A stretch of 64,000 bases of DNA from Candidatus Saccharimonadota bacterium (GCA_027492635.1 JAPUEH010000007.1:186001-250000), one strand, 5' to 3'; positions 18,388 to 27,719 are shown, counted from the first letter of the stretch. Numbers and translations are program-made. Notes: generated from the sequence alone by a model not told the origin.

Positions 18388-19139
18388 GTAATATAGTAGA
18401 GGTGCGAGACCTCACCAAACGTTACGGCAAAAAAACGACCGTGCACGGCGTGAGTTTTGCGGTCAAAAAAGGCGAGGTGTTTGGTATCTTGGGGCCAAAC
18501 GGCGCGGGCAAAACTACGACGCTCGAGATGATAGAAACACTGCGCTCGATAGATGAAGGTTCGGCGGTAGTCGATGAAATTAACGTGGCGGAAGACCCCA
18601 AAGCTGTGCGCAAAGTCATCGGCGTGCAAACCCAAAGCTCGGCGTTTTACGACAAGGTCAGTTTGCGCGAGCAGCTGCAATTACTCGTGTCGATTTACGG
18701 CACAGATACTGATGTTGACGAGCTGTTGGTGGACGTTGATTTGAATGAAAAATCCAAAGAATATCCAGAGAAGCTGTCGGGTGGGCAAAAGCAGCGCTTT
18801 AGCATCGCGAGCGCGCTGGTCAATCAGCCAAAAGTGCTGTTTCTGGATGAACCAACCACGGGCCTCGACCCGCAGGCGCGCCGCAATATGTGGGATTTGA
18901 TAGAAAAAATCAAAGCTCGCGGTATCACCGTGATTCTCACGACGCACTATATGGAAGAAGCTCAGGTACTCTGCGACCGTGTGGCGATTATGGACAGCGG
19001 CAAAATAATCGCGCTCGACGTACCCAAAAAACTGATTCAAAACCTACTCGACACAGGGTTTAAGAAAAAGCAAGAGGTGATGCTCGCCGATCTCGAAGAC
19101 GTGTTCATCAACTTAACTGGAAAGGCACTGAGGGATTAA
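18384..19139 (+). CDS. ABC exporter ATP-binding protein
   Basis: A 251-residue ATPase of the drug-export/ABC-2 class: Walker A GPNGAGKTT, Q-loop GVQTQSSAF, signature LSGGQKQRF, Walker [13 protein letters not shown], and the H-loop TTHYMEEA. It overlaps the upstream membrane gene by ATGA and is 1 bp from the permease gene, so PadR, HAAS, ATPase and permease form one operon (17078-20235). Confidence 0.95.
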   Translation: MSNIVEVRDLTKRYGKKTTVHGVSFAVKKGEVFGILGPNGAGKTTTLEMIETLRSIDEGSAVVDEINVAEDPKAVRKVIGVQTQSSAFYDKVSLREQLQLLVSIYGTDTDVDELLVDVDLNEKSKEYPEKLSGGQKQRFSIASALVNQPKVLFLDEPTTGLDPQARRNMWDLIEKIKARGITVILTTHYMEEAQVLCDRVAIMDSGKIIALDVPKKLIQNLLDTGFKKKQEVMLADLEDVFINLTGKALRD

Positions 19140-19140
19140 T

Positions 19141-20235
19141 ATGAAAACAACTCTCCACTACGCAAAAATCCAATTCCTGCGCGTGCTGCGCGACCCTGTT
19201 ACGCTCATCGTACTATTCGCGATACCTGTACTTTTACTCGTGCTGTTCGGCGCGTTTATCAATGGCGGCAACGGCGATATCAAGCTCAAAGTCGCGGTGG
19301 TAAACAATTCGAGCGAAGGGTTTGCAAAGGATTTTTTTGGGCAACTCAGCAAGGTTGAGGTGCTCGACATCGACGAATCGATTACCAAGCTTGACGATGC
19401 AGCCACCAAGCTCAAAGAGGGCGAAGTTGATGGCGTGATAGAGCTGCCCACGGGGTTTGGCAAAGTCGAAAACGAGCGGCCAACTGGTACGGTGAAACTT
19501 TCGGCCAACGCCCGTGACCAATCCAGCGCCGAGATTTTGACGAGCGTCATGAACAGCGTTGCCGAGGGCAACAACGCGGCTATCACTGGCTCCACGCCAC
19601 CGATTTCTGTCGAGCGCTCGACTATCGAAGGCACAGCCACCAAACCTGTCGATGTGCTCTATCCGATGTTTACTGCTATGGGCATCATGATGGTTGGTAT
19701 TTTCGGTGTCGGTTCGGTAATTCCGAGCGACAAAAAGACTGGGATTTTGCGCCGTATGCGCGTCACGCCGCTCAAAACCAGCCAGTTTGTTGGCGGCATG
19801 GTGCTCGCCTATATCGGCATTGTACTGATGGTGGTGGCGCTGATGACGGCGATTGCTATGCTTGGATTCAAGATGGAAATGCACGGTGATTGGTTGAGCT
19901 TTGGTGTGCTGATTTTGGTGAGTTCTACGCTGATGATTGCGATTGGTGTCATGATTGGTGGCTGGGCAAAAAACACTACGCAGTCGGATATTTATGGGCA
20001 AATTATCTTCATCGCGTCACTTGCATTTAGTGGTCTGTGGCTCCCCCGTGCTATGATGCCAGAATGGTTGCGCGATATCACGTCGTTCTTGCCACTCACG
20101 CCTATTATTGAAGGTATGGAGCGCATTGTCGTCGAAGGTGTGGCGATTACAAGCCTTGGTTTCCAGCTGGCTGTTATCGCGGGCTGGTTGGCTGTCGTTA
20201 CCCTACTTAGTGTTAAGACGTTTCGCTGGGAATAG
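19141..20235 (+). CDS. ABC-2 type permease
   Basis: A 364-residue permease with the ABC-2 layout: one N-terminal helix, a ~170-residue extracytoplasmic domain, and five C-terminal helices, with GILRRMRVTPL before the membrane core and a LPLTPIIEGM re-entrant style motif near the end. It is the partner of the ATPase at 18384. The substrate is unknown; PadR control suggests a toxic or envelope-active compound. Confidence 0.92.
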   Translation: MKTTLHYAKIQFLRVLRDPVTLIVLFAIPVLLLVLFGAFINGGNGDIKLKVAVVNNSSEGFAKDFFGQLSKVEVLDIDESITKLDDAATKLKEGEVDGVIELPTGFGKVENERPTGTVKLSANARDQSSAEILTSVMNSVAEGNNAAITGSTPPISVERSTIEGTATKPVDVLYPMFTAMGIMMVGIFGVGSVIPSDKKTGILRRMRVTPLKTSQFVGGMVLAYIGIVLMVVALMTAIAMLGFKMEMHGDWLSFGVLILVSSTLMIAIGVMIGGWAKNTTQSDIYGQIIFIASLAFSGLWLPRAMMPEWLRDITSFLPLTPIIEGMERIVVEGVAITSLGFQLAVIAGWLAVVTLLSVKTFRWE

Positions 20236-20239
20236 CAGA

Positions 20240-22027
20240 TTACTCTTCAATAAATCCGCCGCTTTGGTGATTCCAGAGTTTGGCGTAAACACCCTGCTCT
20301 TTGATTAGCTTGCTATGTGTCCCATCTTCGATGATGTAGCCTTTGTCTAGTACGATAATGCGATCGAGTTTTGCAATCGTCGAAAGACGGTGCGCAATGA
20401 CAATCGACGTGCGATTTTTCATCAAGTTTTCGAGCGCAGATTGAATCAATTTTTCGCTTTCAGAATCGAGCGCAGATGTTGCTTCGTCGAGAATCAAAAT
20501 CGGCGCATCTTTCAAAATAGCCCGCGCAATCGCAATGCGCTGCCGCTGTCCGCCGCTGAGTTTTACGCCCCGTTCGCCCACGATAGTAGCAAGCCCTTCG
20601 GGCAGTTTATCGATAAACTCTTTGGCATGCGCTTTTACGATCGCAGCCTCAATCTCTTTCTCACTGGCATCTTCTTTGCCGTAGGTAATATTCTCGCGCA
20701 AACTGCGATGAAACAAATATGGGTCTTGGGGTACATACGCGACCTGTGATCGCAAGCTATTTTGTGTTACTTTGGCGATATCCTGATTATCTATCAAAAT
20801 CTCACCTTTTTGAATATCCATATAGCGCAGGAGCAGCTGTGTCAATGTAGACTTACCACCGCCGCTTTTGCCAACGAGCCCGACACTTTGTTTTGCTGGA
20901 ATCGTCAGCGTCAGATTGGTAAAGATATTTTCGTGGCGTGCGTGTTTGTATGAAAAGGTGACATTTTTTAGCGAGATGGCACCGTCAGAAATTTCAATTT
21001 TTTGAGCATGTGGGGTATCGACTACTTCGATATCGTTTGCGAGTAGTTCGGTGACCTTCGAGGCATCTAGAAATGCTTGTTCGCTTTGTCGGATTACGGC
21101 ATTTATCTGAAACATCGCACTTGTAACACGCATGAGGTAGGCGACCATAAAGACGACAGCCGCAATAGATATCATGTCGTGCGACACGAGGTAGATTGCA
21201 AGCAGCATGATTGCCGCCTGAAAGATAAAGAGACCACCCATTCGTATTTCGGCCGAAGTTTGGAGTGCGTCGATTTCTTGTTGAGCGACGTGTTCGATGG
21301 CGCGCCGCTCCTGGATGACGGTATTGACCTCGTCTGTTTGGCGTGAGAACATGCGCACGAGCGTCTGGTTGCCGAGGATGTCTGCAATCGTACCTGTGAG
21401 TCGCGACTGCATTTCTTTGCGCTGATTGCGATAAACCGACCGTTTATTTAGCGACGTGATCGACTCGATGATAATGAATGCTGTGAGCAAGAATAAAGGT
21501 AGTAATAGAACTGGCGCAATGACCGCAATGACAATAAGGCTAGTGACAAAACTGACGATGATTTGACTACCCATCAGAAAAATCGCATCCATCAGTGATA
21601 GATACGAGCGACTGAAACTATTGACGTCTCCGGCCAGTGATCCGACCTTGTGGTTGCTAAAAAAGAGATGACTGTGTTTCAATAATCCATTCATGGCTCG
21701 CTCGGCAAGTCGTGTCGTCATGATTTCTTCGTGATTAAAAAACGCGATAAAGGCTTTGTGCTGGACGATGACTGACACTGTGGCCGTCACTACAATGCCG
21801 CCAATAAGCCATAACGGCGTGATGATATTGTGCGGATTTTCGATGAGCGATTGCACGATAAAGCTGATAAATAGCGGCAACAGTACCAGGTAGAGAAAAT
21901 GGCTAAACGGAATGAGTGTTGCAAAAAGCCAGACGGTTTTTTTGTACGGCTGTAGCTCCTGCCTGTATATTTCGAGTGTTTTTTTGACGGTACTCGAGTC
22001 AGTTCTAGTAAAAATATTTAGTTTCAT
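20240..22027 (-). CDS. ABC half-exporter, second of a tandem pair
   Basis: A 595-residue fused membrane/ATPase protein with a six-helix exporter domain and a C-terminal nucleotide-binding domain (GKSGGGKST, LSGGQRQRI, ILILDEATSALDS, IAHRLSTI). The start at 22027 overlaps the upstream gene by ATGA, fixing the operon. The ATPase half is nearly identical to that of the upstream paralogue down to the C-terminal HQSGGFIEE, while the membrane halves differ, pointing to a duplication kept as a heterodimeric exporter. Confidence 0.93.
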   Translation of the reverse strand: MKLNIFTRTDSSTVKKTLEIYRQELQPYKKTVWLFATLIPFSHFLYLVLLPLFISFIVQSLIENPHNIITPLWLIGGIVVTATVSVIVQHKAFIAFFNHEEIMTTRLAERAMNGLLKHSHLFFSNHKVGSLAGDVNSFSRSYLSLMDAIFLMGSQIIVSFVTSLIVIAVIAPVLLLPLFLLTAFIIIESITSLNKRSVYRNQRKEMQSRLTGTIADILGNQTLVRMFSRQTDEVNTVIQERRAIEHVAQQEIDALQTSAEIRMGGLFIFQAAIMLLAIYLVSHDMISIAAVVFMVAYLMRVTSAMFQINAVIRQSEQAFLDASKVTELLANDIEVVDTPHAQKIEISDGAISLKNVTFSYKHARHENIFTNLTLTIPAKQSVGLVGKSGGGKSTLTQLLLRYMDIQKGEILIDNQDIAKVTQNSLRSQVAYVPQDPYLFHRSLRENITYGKEDASEKEIEAAIVKAHAKEFIDKLPEGLATIVGERGVKLSGGQRQRIAIARAILKDAPILILDEATSALDSESEKLIQSALENLMKNRTSIVIAHRLSTIAKLDRIIVLDKGYIIEDGTHSKLIKEQGVYAKLWNHQSGGFIEE

Positions 22028-23802
22028 TCTTCGATAAATCCGCCGCTCTGGTGTGACCAAAGCTTGGCGTAGGTTCCTTTCTTTTTGAGTAATTCTTGAT
22101 GTGAGCCATCTTCTATGATCCTGCCCTTGTCGAGCACGATAATGCGGTCGAGTTTGGCGATGGTTGAGAGACGGTGGGCGATGACGATGCTAGTACGGCC
22201 TTTCATAAGTGTTTCGAGTGACTGTTGTATGAGCTTTTCCGATTCGCTATCGAGCGCACTGGTGGCTTCGTCGAGTACGAGTATCGGTGCATCTTTGAGG
22301 ATTGCCCGCGCAATGGCGATGCGCTGGCGCTGCCCGCCACTGAGCTTCACTCCCCGCTCACCTACTGTGGTGTCCAAGCCATCGGGTAGTTGCTCGATAA
22401 AATCCAGCGCATGCGCCTGTTTTGCGGCATGCAAAATATCTTTATCACTAGCATCTGGTTTGCCGTAAGCAATGTTTTCGCGCAAGCTGCGGTGAAAGAG
22501 CATTGGTTCTTGTGGGACATAGGCGATGCTTCGGCGCAAACTTTCTTGGGTGGTATCTGCGATATTCTGCTTGTCGATTGTTATCGTGCCCGACTCAATA
22601 TCATCGAAGCGTAGTAATAGTTTTGTGAGTGTTGTCTTGCCGCTGCCACTATGACCAACAAGCCCAACGCGCTGTCCTGCTGGAATAGCGAGCGAAAAAT
22701 CCTTGAATAGCAGCTGCTTGTCGTCGGCGTGGTGGAACGATACGGCATCGAGCATAATGCTGCCATTGGTCACGACCAGCGGCTCTTGTGATGTATCTTG
22801 TACAGTTGGGCTGAGTGACAGTATTTCTGTCATGTCATACGCATCGCCAATGATGCGATTGTAGTTGCGCATGATGTTGTTCATTTCCCACAGCTGGCGC
22901 GCGACGGTAAAGGTGTAGGTGACCGAAAGGTACACGATGCCAATTGAGGCGATACCGTGATCGGATGCCCAGATAGCTGCAACGATTGCCACGATGTTGA
23001 TCAGTGCCAGAAGCGACGAGTAGATCGTGCTGACACCTAAAAATCCACGCATAGTACTCAGACTTTTGTCACGCCAGTGGCTGGTTTTCAGGCGCATATC
23101 TTTAAGCTCCTGCTGTTCGTTGCCATATGATTTGATCGTCATCACATTGGTAACGACATCTGCGACATGTGCGGTTGCGGCGGTACTGGCTTGTGATTCA
23201 ACAGTGTTGCGCTCAGCCATAAAGCGCGACCCAAAATAAACGCAAATGGCGAACACGATTGCCACAACGAATAAAAAGACCGCATATTGCCAGAATACGA
23301 ACGATAGGATAATGGTGGCAGCAAGAATACTCGCAATCGATGGAACGACTTGAAAAACCATGGTATCCCAAAAACGTTCGAATGCACCAATAAGCTTGGT
23401 CGTTTGCGAAACCAGTGCACCACCAAAACGATCGGCGTGGAATGACAGGCTCTGTGCGGTCAGTTGTGTAAAAATGCGCTCATATAAATCGCGTTGAGCC
23501 GCGGTTTCCATAGTCCAGGTAAGATAGAGGTTAATACGCCAGCCAATCACCTCACCCCAAAGCTGGACGAGGATATAGAGGCTGATGAGCGGGAAGGCTG
23601 AGGCAAGTGTAAGATTGCCAGCTTGCAAGGCCTCGAGCAGTTGGGCAATAATGAATGGTCCGACAAACCCGCCAACAACTGCCGTTGTCCCAGCGCCAAA
23701 TAAGACGCCAATAGTTTTAGCTTTGTAGCGCATTGCACTTTGTACAAATAGACGTATGATGTCTTTTTGGGCATGCGCGCCTACGTTTTTAAATTTTGTC
23801 AT
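22024..23802 (-). CDS. ABC half-exporter, first of a tandem pair
   Basis: A 592-residue ABC transporter: exporter membrane domain (about residues 30-310), then Walker A GHSGSGKTT, LSGGQRQRI, VLDEATSALDS and IAHRLSTI. Probable multidrug or peptide/lipid exporter, acting as a heterodimer with the 20240 gene. An AAGGAG site stands before the ATG, at the end of an approximately 100-nt structured leader (23836-23899) whose motif recurs upstream of the Nudix operon at 37097. Confidence 0.94.
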   Translation of the reverse strand: MTKFKNVGAHAQKDIIRLFVQSAMRYKAKTIGVLFGAGTTAVVGGFVGPFIIAQLLEALQAGNLTLASAFPLISLYILVQLWGEVIGWRINLYLTWTMETAAQRDLYERIFTQLTAQSLSFHADRFGGALVSQTTKLIGAFERFWDTMVFQVVPSIASILAATIILSFVFWQYAVFLFVVAIVFAICVYFGSRFMAERNTVESQASTAATAHVADVVTNVMTIKSYGNEQQELKDMRLKTSHWRDKSLSTMRGFLGVSTIYSSLLALINIVAIVAAIWASDHGIASIGIVYLSVTYTFTVARQLWEMNNIMRNYNRIIGDAYDMTEILSLSPTVQDTSQEPLVVTNGSIMLDAVSFHHADDKQLLFKDFSLAIPAGQRVGLVGHSGSGKTTLTKLLLRFDDIESGTITIDKQNIADTTQESLRRSIAYVPQEPMLFHRSLRENIAYGKPDASDKDILHAAKQAHALDFIEQLPDGLDTTVGERGVKLSGGQRQRIAIARAILKDAPILVLDEATSALDSESEKLIQQSLETLMKGRTSIVIAHRLSTIAKLDRIIVLDKGRIIEDGSHQELLKKKGTYAKLWSHQSGGFIEE

Positions 23803-23835
23803 AATACTCCTTGTTGGTTGTTTTTTAAAGCTGAA

Positions 23836-23899
23836 GAGTTATCGCTATTGATTCGGCTCGTCCGAATGTGTGCGAGTAGAGGAATCAGAGGTGATTCAT
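23836..23899 (-). promoter_or_regulatory. Structured 5' leader with micro-ORF (copy A)
   Basis: Read on the minus strand, TGT-TATAAT (23910-23915) is followed after 10 nt by ATGAATCACCTCTGA, a five-codon ORF (MNHL-stop). Then come a hairpin GAATCA/TGATTC, the single-stranded-looking CTCTACTCG, and the hairpin TTCGGACGAGCCGAA, before a gap leading to AAGGAG and the exporter start. The order and several blocks match copy B at 37097-37170. Function (translational attenuation, ligand sensing) is inference. Confidence 0.55.
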
Positions 23900-24005
23900 A
23901 GTGTTTTTGATTATAACACAGTCTATCTTTTCATTGTAGCATATTTAGGAAATAATTACAAGTTTTTGTCTAGACGCGCAGGAAAATGAAGCGTATACTG
24001 GTGTG

Positions 24006-25304
24006 ATGATGAAAAATTTCTATCAAGTTGTTGCTAACACGTTGATTGCCAATGTCACCACAAGCTACCTATGGTTTGCGCTGGTGTTTTGGGCGTATCT
24101 CGAGACCAAATCGGTGCTCGCGACAGGCATCATCGGCGGGGCGTATATGTTGCTGGTGGCGGTGTGTAGTTTGTGGTTTGGCACGATTGTCGATCAGCAC
24201 AAGAAAAAGAGCGTCATGCTGTTTGCGGCGGTATTTACGCTGGTGGCGTTTGTGGTTGGCGCGAGTATATACGGGCTGGTGCCGTATGAGACGATGTCGT
24301 CGCTGGGGCGGCCGTGGTTTTGGGTGTTTGCGGGTATTATCTTAGCGGGCGCGGTGGTCGAAAACATGCGCAATATCGCTATGGGCACGGTGGTGACGCT
24401 GCTGGTACCAAAGGACAAGCGGGCCAATGCCAATGGCTTGGTGGGGACGGTCGGCGGTATCGGGTTTATTATCACCAGTGTGTTTAGCGGGTTGTCTGTT
24501 GGGTTACTCGGCATGGGCTGGACGTTGGTGGCTGCCTGTGTGTTGACAGCTGTGGCTGCCGCGCACTTATATTTTGTGGATATTCCCGAAAAAGGCGTGG
24601 CGCACGATCCTGAGCTCAAGAACAAAAAAGTCGATTTCAAAGGCAGCATGGCCGCAGTGCACGCGATTCCAGGACTACTGGGGCTGCTGTTTTTCTCGAT
24701 GTATAACAATTTTATTGGCGGATCGTATATGGCGCTGCTTGACCCATATGGCCTGACGATGTTTTCGGTCGAAGTGTGGGGGATTATCTTTGGCGTGGCG
24801 GGGACTGGCTTTGTGATTGGCGGGCTGCTGATTGCGAAATTTGGCATGGGTAAAAATCCGATTCGCACGATGCTCTTGGCGATTATCGCGATGGGGATTA
24901 TCGGCGCGGCGTTTACGATTCGTGAGTGGCCGGTGCTGTTCATCGCAGGGATGTGGCTCTATATGGTGCTGATTCCACTGATTGAAGCGGCCGAGCAAAC
25001 GGTGATACAGCGCGTGGTGCCGTTTGAAAAGCAGGGCAGAGTGTTTGGGTTTGCTCAGATGATGGAGGCTGCGGCCGCGCCAGTGACGGCGTTTATCGTG
25101 GCGCCAATTGCTGAGTTTTGGGTGATTCCGTGGGTGCAGTCCGACGCTGGCGCACGTCAGACTGAGTGGCTGCTGAGTACGGGTGACGCGCGGGGTATCG
25201 CGCTGGTATTTCTGGTATCAGGACTTTTGCTGGCGCTGTCTGGTGTGCTAGCGTTTATGACGCGGACGTATCGGATTTTGTCGAGCTTTTATGCGAAGTC
25301 GTAG
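24006..25304 (+). CDS. Major facilitator superfamily transporter
   Basis: A ~432-residue protein with about 12 hydrophobic helices and the MFS loop between helices 2 and 3 (FGTIVDQHKKKSVM, a variant of GxxxDrxgrr). A second cytoplasmic loop lies around residues 195-215. Probable drug/proton antiporter. TATACT (23994-23999) ends 6 nt before ATG 24006; GTG 24003 and ATG 24009 are alternative starts. Codons are strongly G/C-ended with in-frame repetition typical of membrane genes. Confidence 0.88.
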   Translation: MMKNFYQVVANTLIANVTTSYLWFALVFWAYLETKSVLATGIIGGAYMLLVAVCSLWFGTIVDQHKKKSVMLFAAVFTLVAFVVGASIYGLVPYETMSSLGRPWFWVFAGIILAGAVVENMRNIAMGTVVTLLVPKDKRANANGLVGTVGGIGFIITSVFSGLSVGLLGMGWTLVAACVLTAVAAAHLYFVDIPEKGVAHDPELKNKKVDFKGSMAAVHAIPGLLGLLFFSMYNNFIGGSYMALLDPYGLTMFSVEVWGIIFGVAGTGFVIGGLLIAKFGMGKNPIRTMLLAIIAMGIIGAAFTIREWPVLFIAGMWLYMVLIPLIEAAEQTVIQRVVPFEKQGRVFGFAQMMEAAAAPVTAFIVAPIAEFWVIPWVQSDAGARQTEWLLSTGDARGIALVFLVSGLLLALSGVLAFMTRTYRILSSFYAKS

Positions 25305-25317
25305 CACTTGTCATTCT

Positions 25318-25511
25318 CTGACTTGATTAGGGAATCCAGGACAGGTTAGTTTTTAGTATAAACCATTGGACCCTGAATCAAGTTCAGGGTGACAGAATAG
25401 AAAAAACTTGCTTGGAATTGTCATTCTGGCATAGCCTAGAAATCATCTACAGGCTTGCTTGTAAGATGATGAGAGGTGGAGGAGCGAAGCGATACTTGAT
25501 TCAGAATCCAA
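25318..25511. repeat. REP-like palindromes left of the GIY-YIG gene
   Basis: The 226 bp between the MFS and GIY-YIG genes holds no gene. It contains a hairpin CCCTGAA/TTCAGGG near 25372-25390, repeated TGTCATTCT units (25309, 25420), and ends in TTGATTCAGAATCCAA (25496-25511), whose exact inverted copy lies at 25825-25840 beyond most of the GIY-YIG gene. Confidence 0.6.
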
Positions 25512-25530
25512 TCAAATTACAATCAATATT

Positions 25531-25875
25531 ATGAAAGCTTACTATGTCTATATTCTTGCGAGTGGCTTCAACGGTACCCTCTATGTGGGCGTCACTAATA
25601 ATTTAGAGCGTAGAATCTATGAACATAAAAACAATCTTGTAAAAGGCTTCAGCAAAAAATACCATGTTCATATACTTGTATATTATGAGCAAACATTGTC
25701 GATCGAGGCGGCCATTGCGAGAGAAAAGCAACTCAAAAACTGGCGGCGCAATTGGAAGACTGATTTGATAAATGACACAAATCCTACGTGGCGAGATTTA
25801 GCTATGAATCTTGATGATTTATCATTGGATTCTGAATCAATACCGGATCGGGGTCCGGCACAGGGCTCAGAATGA
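25531..25875 (+). CDS. Small GIY-YIG endonuclease (UPF0213-like) in a repeat-flanked cassette
   Basis: A 114-residue protein beginning YYVYILASGFNGTLYVGVTNNLERRIYEH, the GIY-YIG core with the variant YVY...YVG and the catalytic Arg region, followed by YYEQTLSIEAAIAREKQLKNW, typical of UPF0213/YhbQ-like single-domain nucleases. TACAAT (25518-25523) ends 7 nt before the ATG. The gene's 3' end lies within the repeat block: the C-terminal ~17 codons cover the inverted repeat and the CCGGA/TCCGG hairpin, suggesting the repeat inserted into or extended the gene. Confidence 0.85.
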   Translation: MKAYYVYILASGFNGTLYVGVTNNLERRIYEHKNNLVKGFSKKYHVHILVYYEQTLSIEAAIAREKQLKNWRRNWKTDLINDTNPTWRDLAMNLDDLSLDSESIPDRGPAQGSE

Positions 25876-25878
25876 TAA
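25825..25878. repeat. REP-like palindromes right of the GIY-YIG gene
   Basis: TTGGATTCTGAATCAA (25825-25840) is the perfect 16-bp inverted copy of 25496-25511. CCGGA/TCCGG (25843-25858) forms a second hairpin, and CAGAATGAT mirrors the ATTCTG units on the left. These repeats overlap the end of the coding sequence. Confidence 0.6.
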
Positions 25879-25889
25879 TTATCACAGTA

Positions 25890-25918
25890 TTGACATATAC
25901 GCAAAAAATTATTAAAAT
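25890..25918 (+). promoter_or_regulatory. Consensus promoter of the lipoprotein gene
   Basis: TTGACA (25890-25895), 17 nt, TAAAAT (25913-25918). It drives the gene at 25954 with a ~30-nt leader carrying AAAGGAG. Confidence 0.75.
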
Positions 25919-25953
25919 ACAAACACTCTTCTCGGATCTATCAAAGGAGAATC

Positions 25954-26244
25954 ATGAAGAGACGATGGAAAGTAATGATGGTTGCGCCGGTGGCTGGCCT
26001 GTTGCTGGCGGGGTGTTCGTCGGAGTCCGATGAAAAGACTCCGCCGCGGCCTGACAGTAAGCCTGTGGAGGTTGCTGACAGTGGGTGGGTGCAAGTCTGG
26101 GAGGATACTGACTGGATACTTAAGCGCTGTGACGGTACCACGTTGATGTATAGGAGTACATCATATGGCTCACTCGCAGCTATCCCCAACAGCCCCGAAT
26201 GCACCAAGCCCGCAACGTCATCATCTACCGCCCCCGCCCCGTAA
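25954..26244 (+). CDS. Small lipoprotein
   Basis: A 96-residue protein with a signal peptide (basic start, hydrophobic run) ending in the lipobox LLAGC (Cys 21), then a charged Pro-rich linker and a short domain with two further cysteines (KRCDG, SPECTK) that may pair outside the cell. AAAGGAG lies 6 nt before the ATG. The C-terminus is Thr/Ser/Pro-rich. Function unknown; exported and lipid-anchored by inference from the lipobox. Confidence 0.75.
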   Translation: MKRRWKVMMVAPVAGLLLAGCSSESDEKTPPRPDSKPVEVADSGWVQVWEDTDWILKRCDGTTLMYRSTSYGSLAAIPNSPECTKPATSSSTAPAP

Positions 26245-26290
26245 CCACGAGATGGCTATCGCCCCGTGGTTGCGGGGCTTTAGTCTTTTG
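26236..26290 (+). terminator. Lipoprotein-gene terminator
   Basis: 14-bp stem, 26236-26249 with 26265-26278 (one mismatch), followed by a T-rich run. It begins inside the last codons of the lipoprotein gene. Confidence 0.8.
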
Positions 26291-26333
26291 CTACTAATGA
26301 CAACAGGGGTGAAATGTGGTACAATGAAGGCAT

Positions 26334-27251
26334 ATGCAAAAGATTCTGCTCTACTACAAATTCACACCCATCAAAGACCCAGAAGCGGTGAAGCTATGGC
26401 AAAAGACATTGTGCGATAGCCTCAATTTGCGTGGGCGGATACTCGTGAGTACGCAGGGGCTCAACGGCACTGTGGGCGGCGAGATGGAAGATCTCAAAAA
26501 GTACATCAAAGCAACCAAGCAGTTTGCCGGCTTCAAAAACACTGTGTTCAAATGGAGCGATGGCGGACGCGAGGATTTCCCGCGTATGAGTGTGAAGCAC
26601 CGCCGAGAGCTGGTCGGCTTTCAAAACAGCGATGATGAAATCGAAGTCGACGAAAACGGTGTAGTTGGTGGCGGCAAACACATCAAGCCAGCGCAGGTGC
26701 ACGAGCTGGTTGAAAAATACGGTGACGACGTAGTGTTTTTTGATGGCCGCAATGCGCACGAAGCCAAGATTGGCAAATTCAAAAATGCCGTGGTGCCAAA
26801 TACCAACACCTCGCGCGACTTCATCGCCGAGCTAGAGAGCGATAAATATGACGATATCAAAGACAAAAAAGTCATCACCTATTGCACCGGCGGCATCCGC
26901 TGCGAAGCCATCAGCGCCATGATGAAAAAGCGCGGGTTTACGGACGTCTACCAAATCGACGGCGGTATCGTCAAATACGGCGAAGCCTATGGTGACGATG
27001 GGCTATGGGAAGGTAGCTTGCGTGTGTTTGACAATCGCATGACGGTCGACTTTAGCGATCATACCAAAACAATTGGCGAATGCACGCACTGCGGCGGCCC
27101 GACCAATAATTTCGAGAACTGCGCGCATATGGAATGCAATGACCTGGTACTTATTTGCCTGCACTGCAAGCAAAATCCGAACCTACTTTTCCATACAGAA
27201 GAATGTAGGCAAAAGCACGAAGCGAAACTTGGAGCAACGGCGAGCGCGTAA
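26334..27251 (+). CDS. trhO: tRNA uridine(34) hydroxylase, rhodanese family
   Basis: A 305-residue TrhO/YceA-type protein: N-terminal acylphosphatase-like domain (about 1-90), central rhodanese domain with the active-site loop CTGGIRCE (about residues 183-190), the family signature GGIVKYGEAYGDDGLWEGS, and a C-terminal cysteine cluster (CTHCGG, CAHMEC, CLHC) that probably binds zinc. TrhO hydroxylates U34 of tRNA using oxygen. TGG-TACAAT (26320-26325) ends 8 nt before the ATG, so the message is near-leaderless. Confidence 0.93.
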   Translation: MQKILLYYKFTPIKDPEAVKLWQKTLCDSLNLRGRILVSTQGLNGTVGGEMEDLKKYIKATKQFAGFKNTVFKWSDGGREDFPRMSVKHRRELVGFQNSDDEIEVDENGVVGGGKHIKPAQVHELVEKYGDDVVFFDGRNAHEAKIGKFKNAVVPNTNTSRDFIAELESDKYDDIKDKKVITYCTGGIRCEAISAMMKKRGFTDVYQIDGGIVKYGEAYGDDGLWEGSLRVFDNRMTVDFSDHTKTIGECTHCGGPTNNFENCAHMECNDLVLICLHCKQNPNLLFHTEECRQKHEAKLGATASA

Positions 27252-27300
27252 AGTTGTCTCCAAAGTCTAAAGCGTGGAATTGATAAAGATCTAGAGTACT

Positions 27301-27678
27301 ATGCAATTAGATGAACTAACGAGAGCCCTAAGAGATGCATGGAGTGCTGAAACAAGCTATGGCGGAATGGCAACGACGGAGAATCCCGCACGCGGCCAGT
27401 GCGTTGTTTCGTCATTGGTTGTGCAGGATTTTTTGTGCGGTGAGTTACAACGGGTACGGGTGACGGGTGATAATATTGACGAAAAGCACTACTTCAACGT
27501 ATTGCCCGACGGTACGATTGTAGACACGACCGGTATGCAGTACGGCATGATGCGGGTGAGTTTTTTCTCGGCGCCAATTGACATGGAAGGATACTCTTCG
27601 ATTCGCGAAAAAGTACTCGACACTGACACAAAGCAGCGGTATGAACTACTAAGTGATCGTGTCAGAAGAGGCCTATAG
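27301..27678 (+). CDS. YunG-like protein
   Basis: A 125-residue protein with ARGQCVVSSLVVQDFLCGEL, HYFNVLPDGTIVDTTGMQYG and a C-terminal R-Y-x-LLSDRV, a layout like the Bacillus YunG family (a putative papain/transglutaminase-like fold with Cys and His). The Cys in GQC and His in KHYF are the candidate catalytic residues. Function is unknown. It lies 50 bp after trhO on the same strand with no clear promoter. Confidence 0.65.
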   Translation: MQLDELTRALRDAWSAETSYGGMATTENPARGQCVVSSLVVQDFLCGELQRVRVTGDNIDEKHYFNVLPDGTIVDTTGMQYGMMRVSFFSAPIDMEGYSSIREKVLDTDTKQRYELLSDRVRRGL

Positions 27679-27719
27679 TCTAGTACGGCAAGTAGCAATA
27701 TTTGTTATACTATAGGTAG

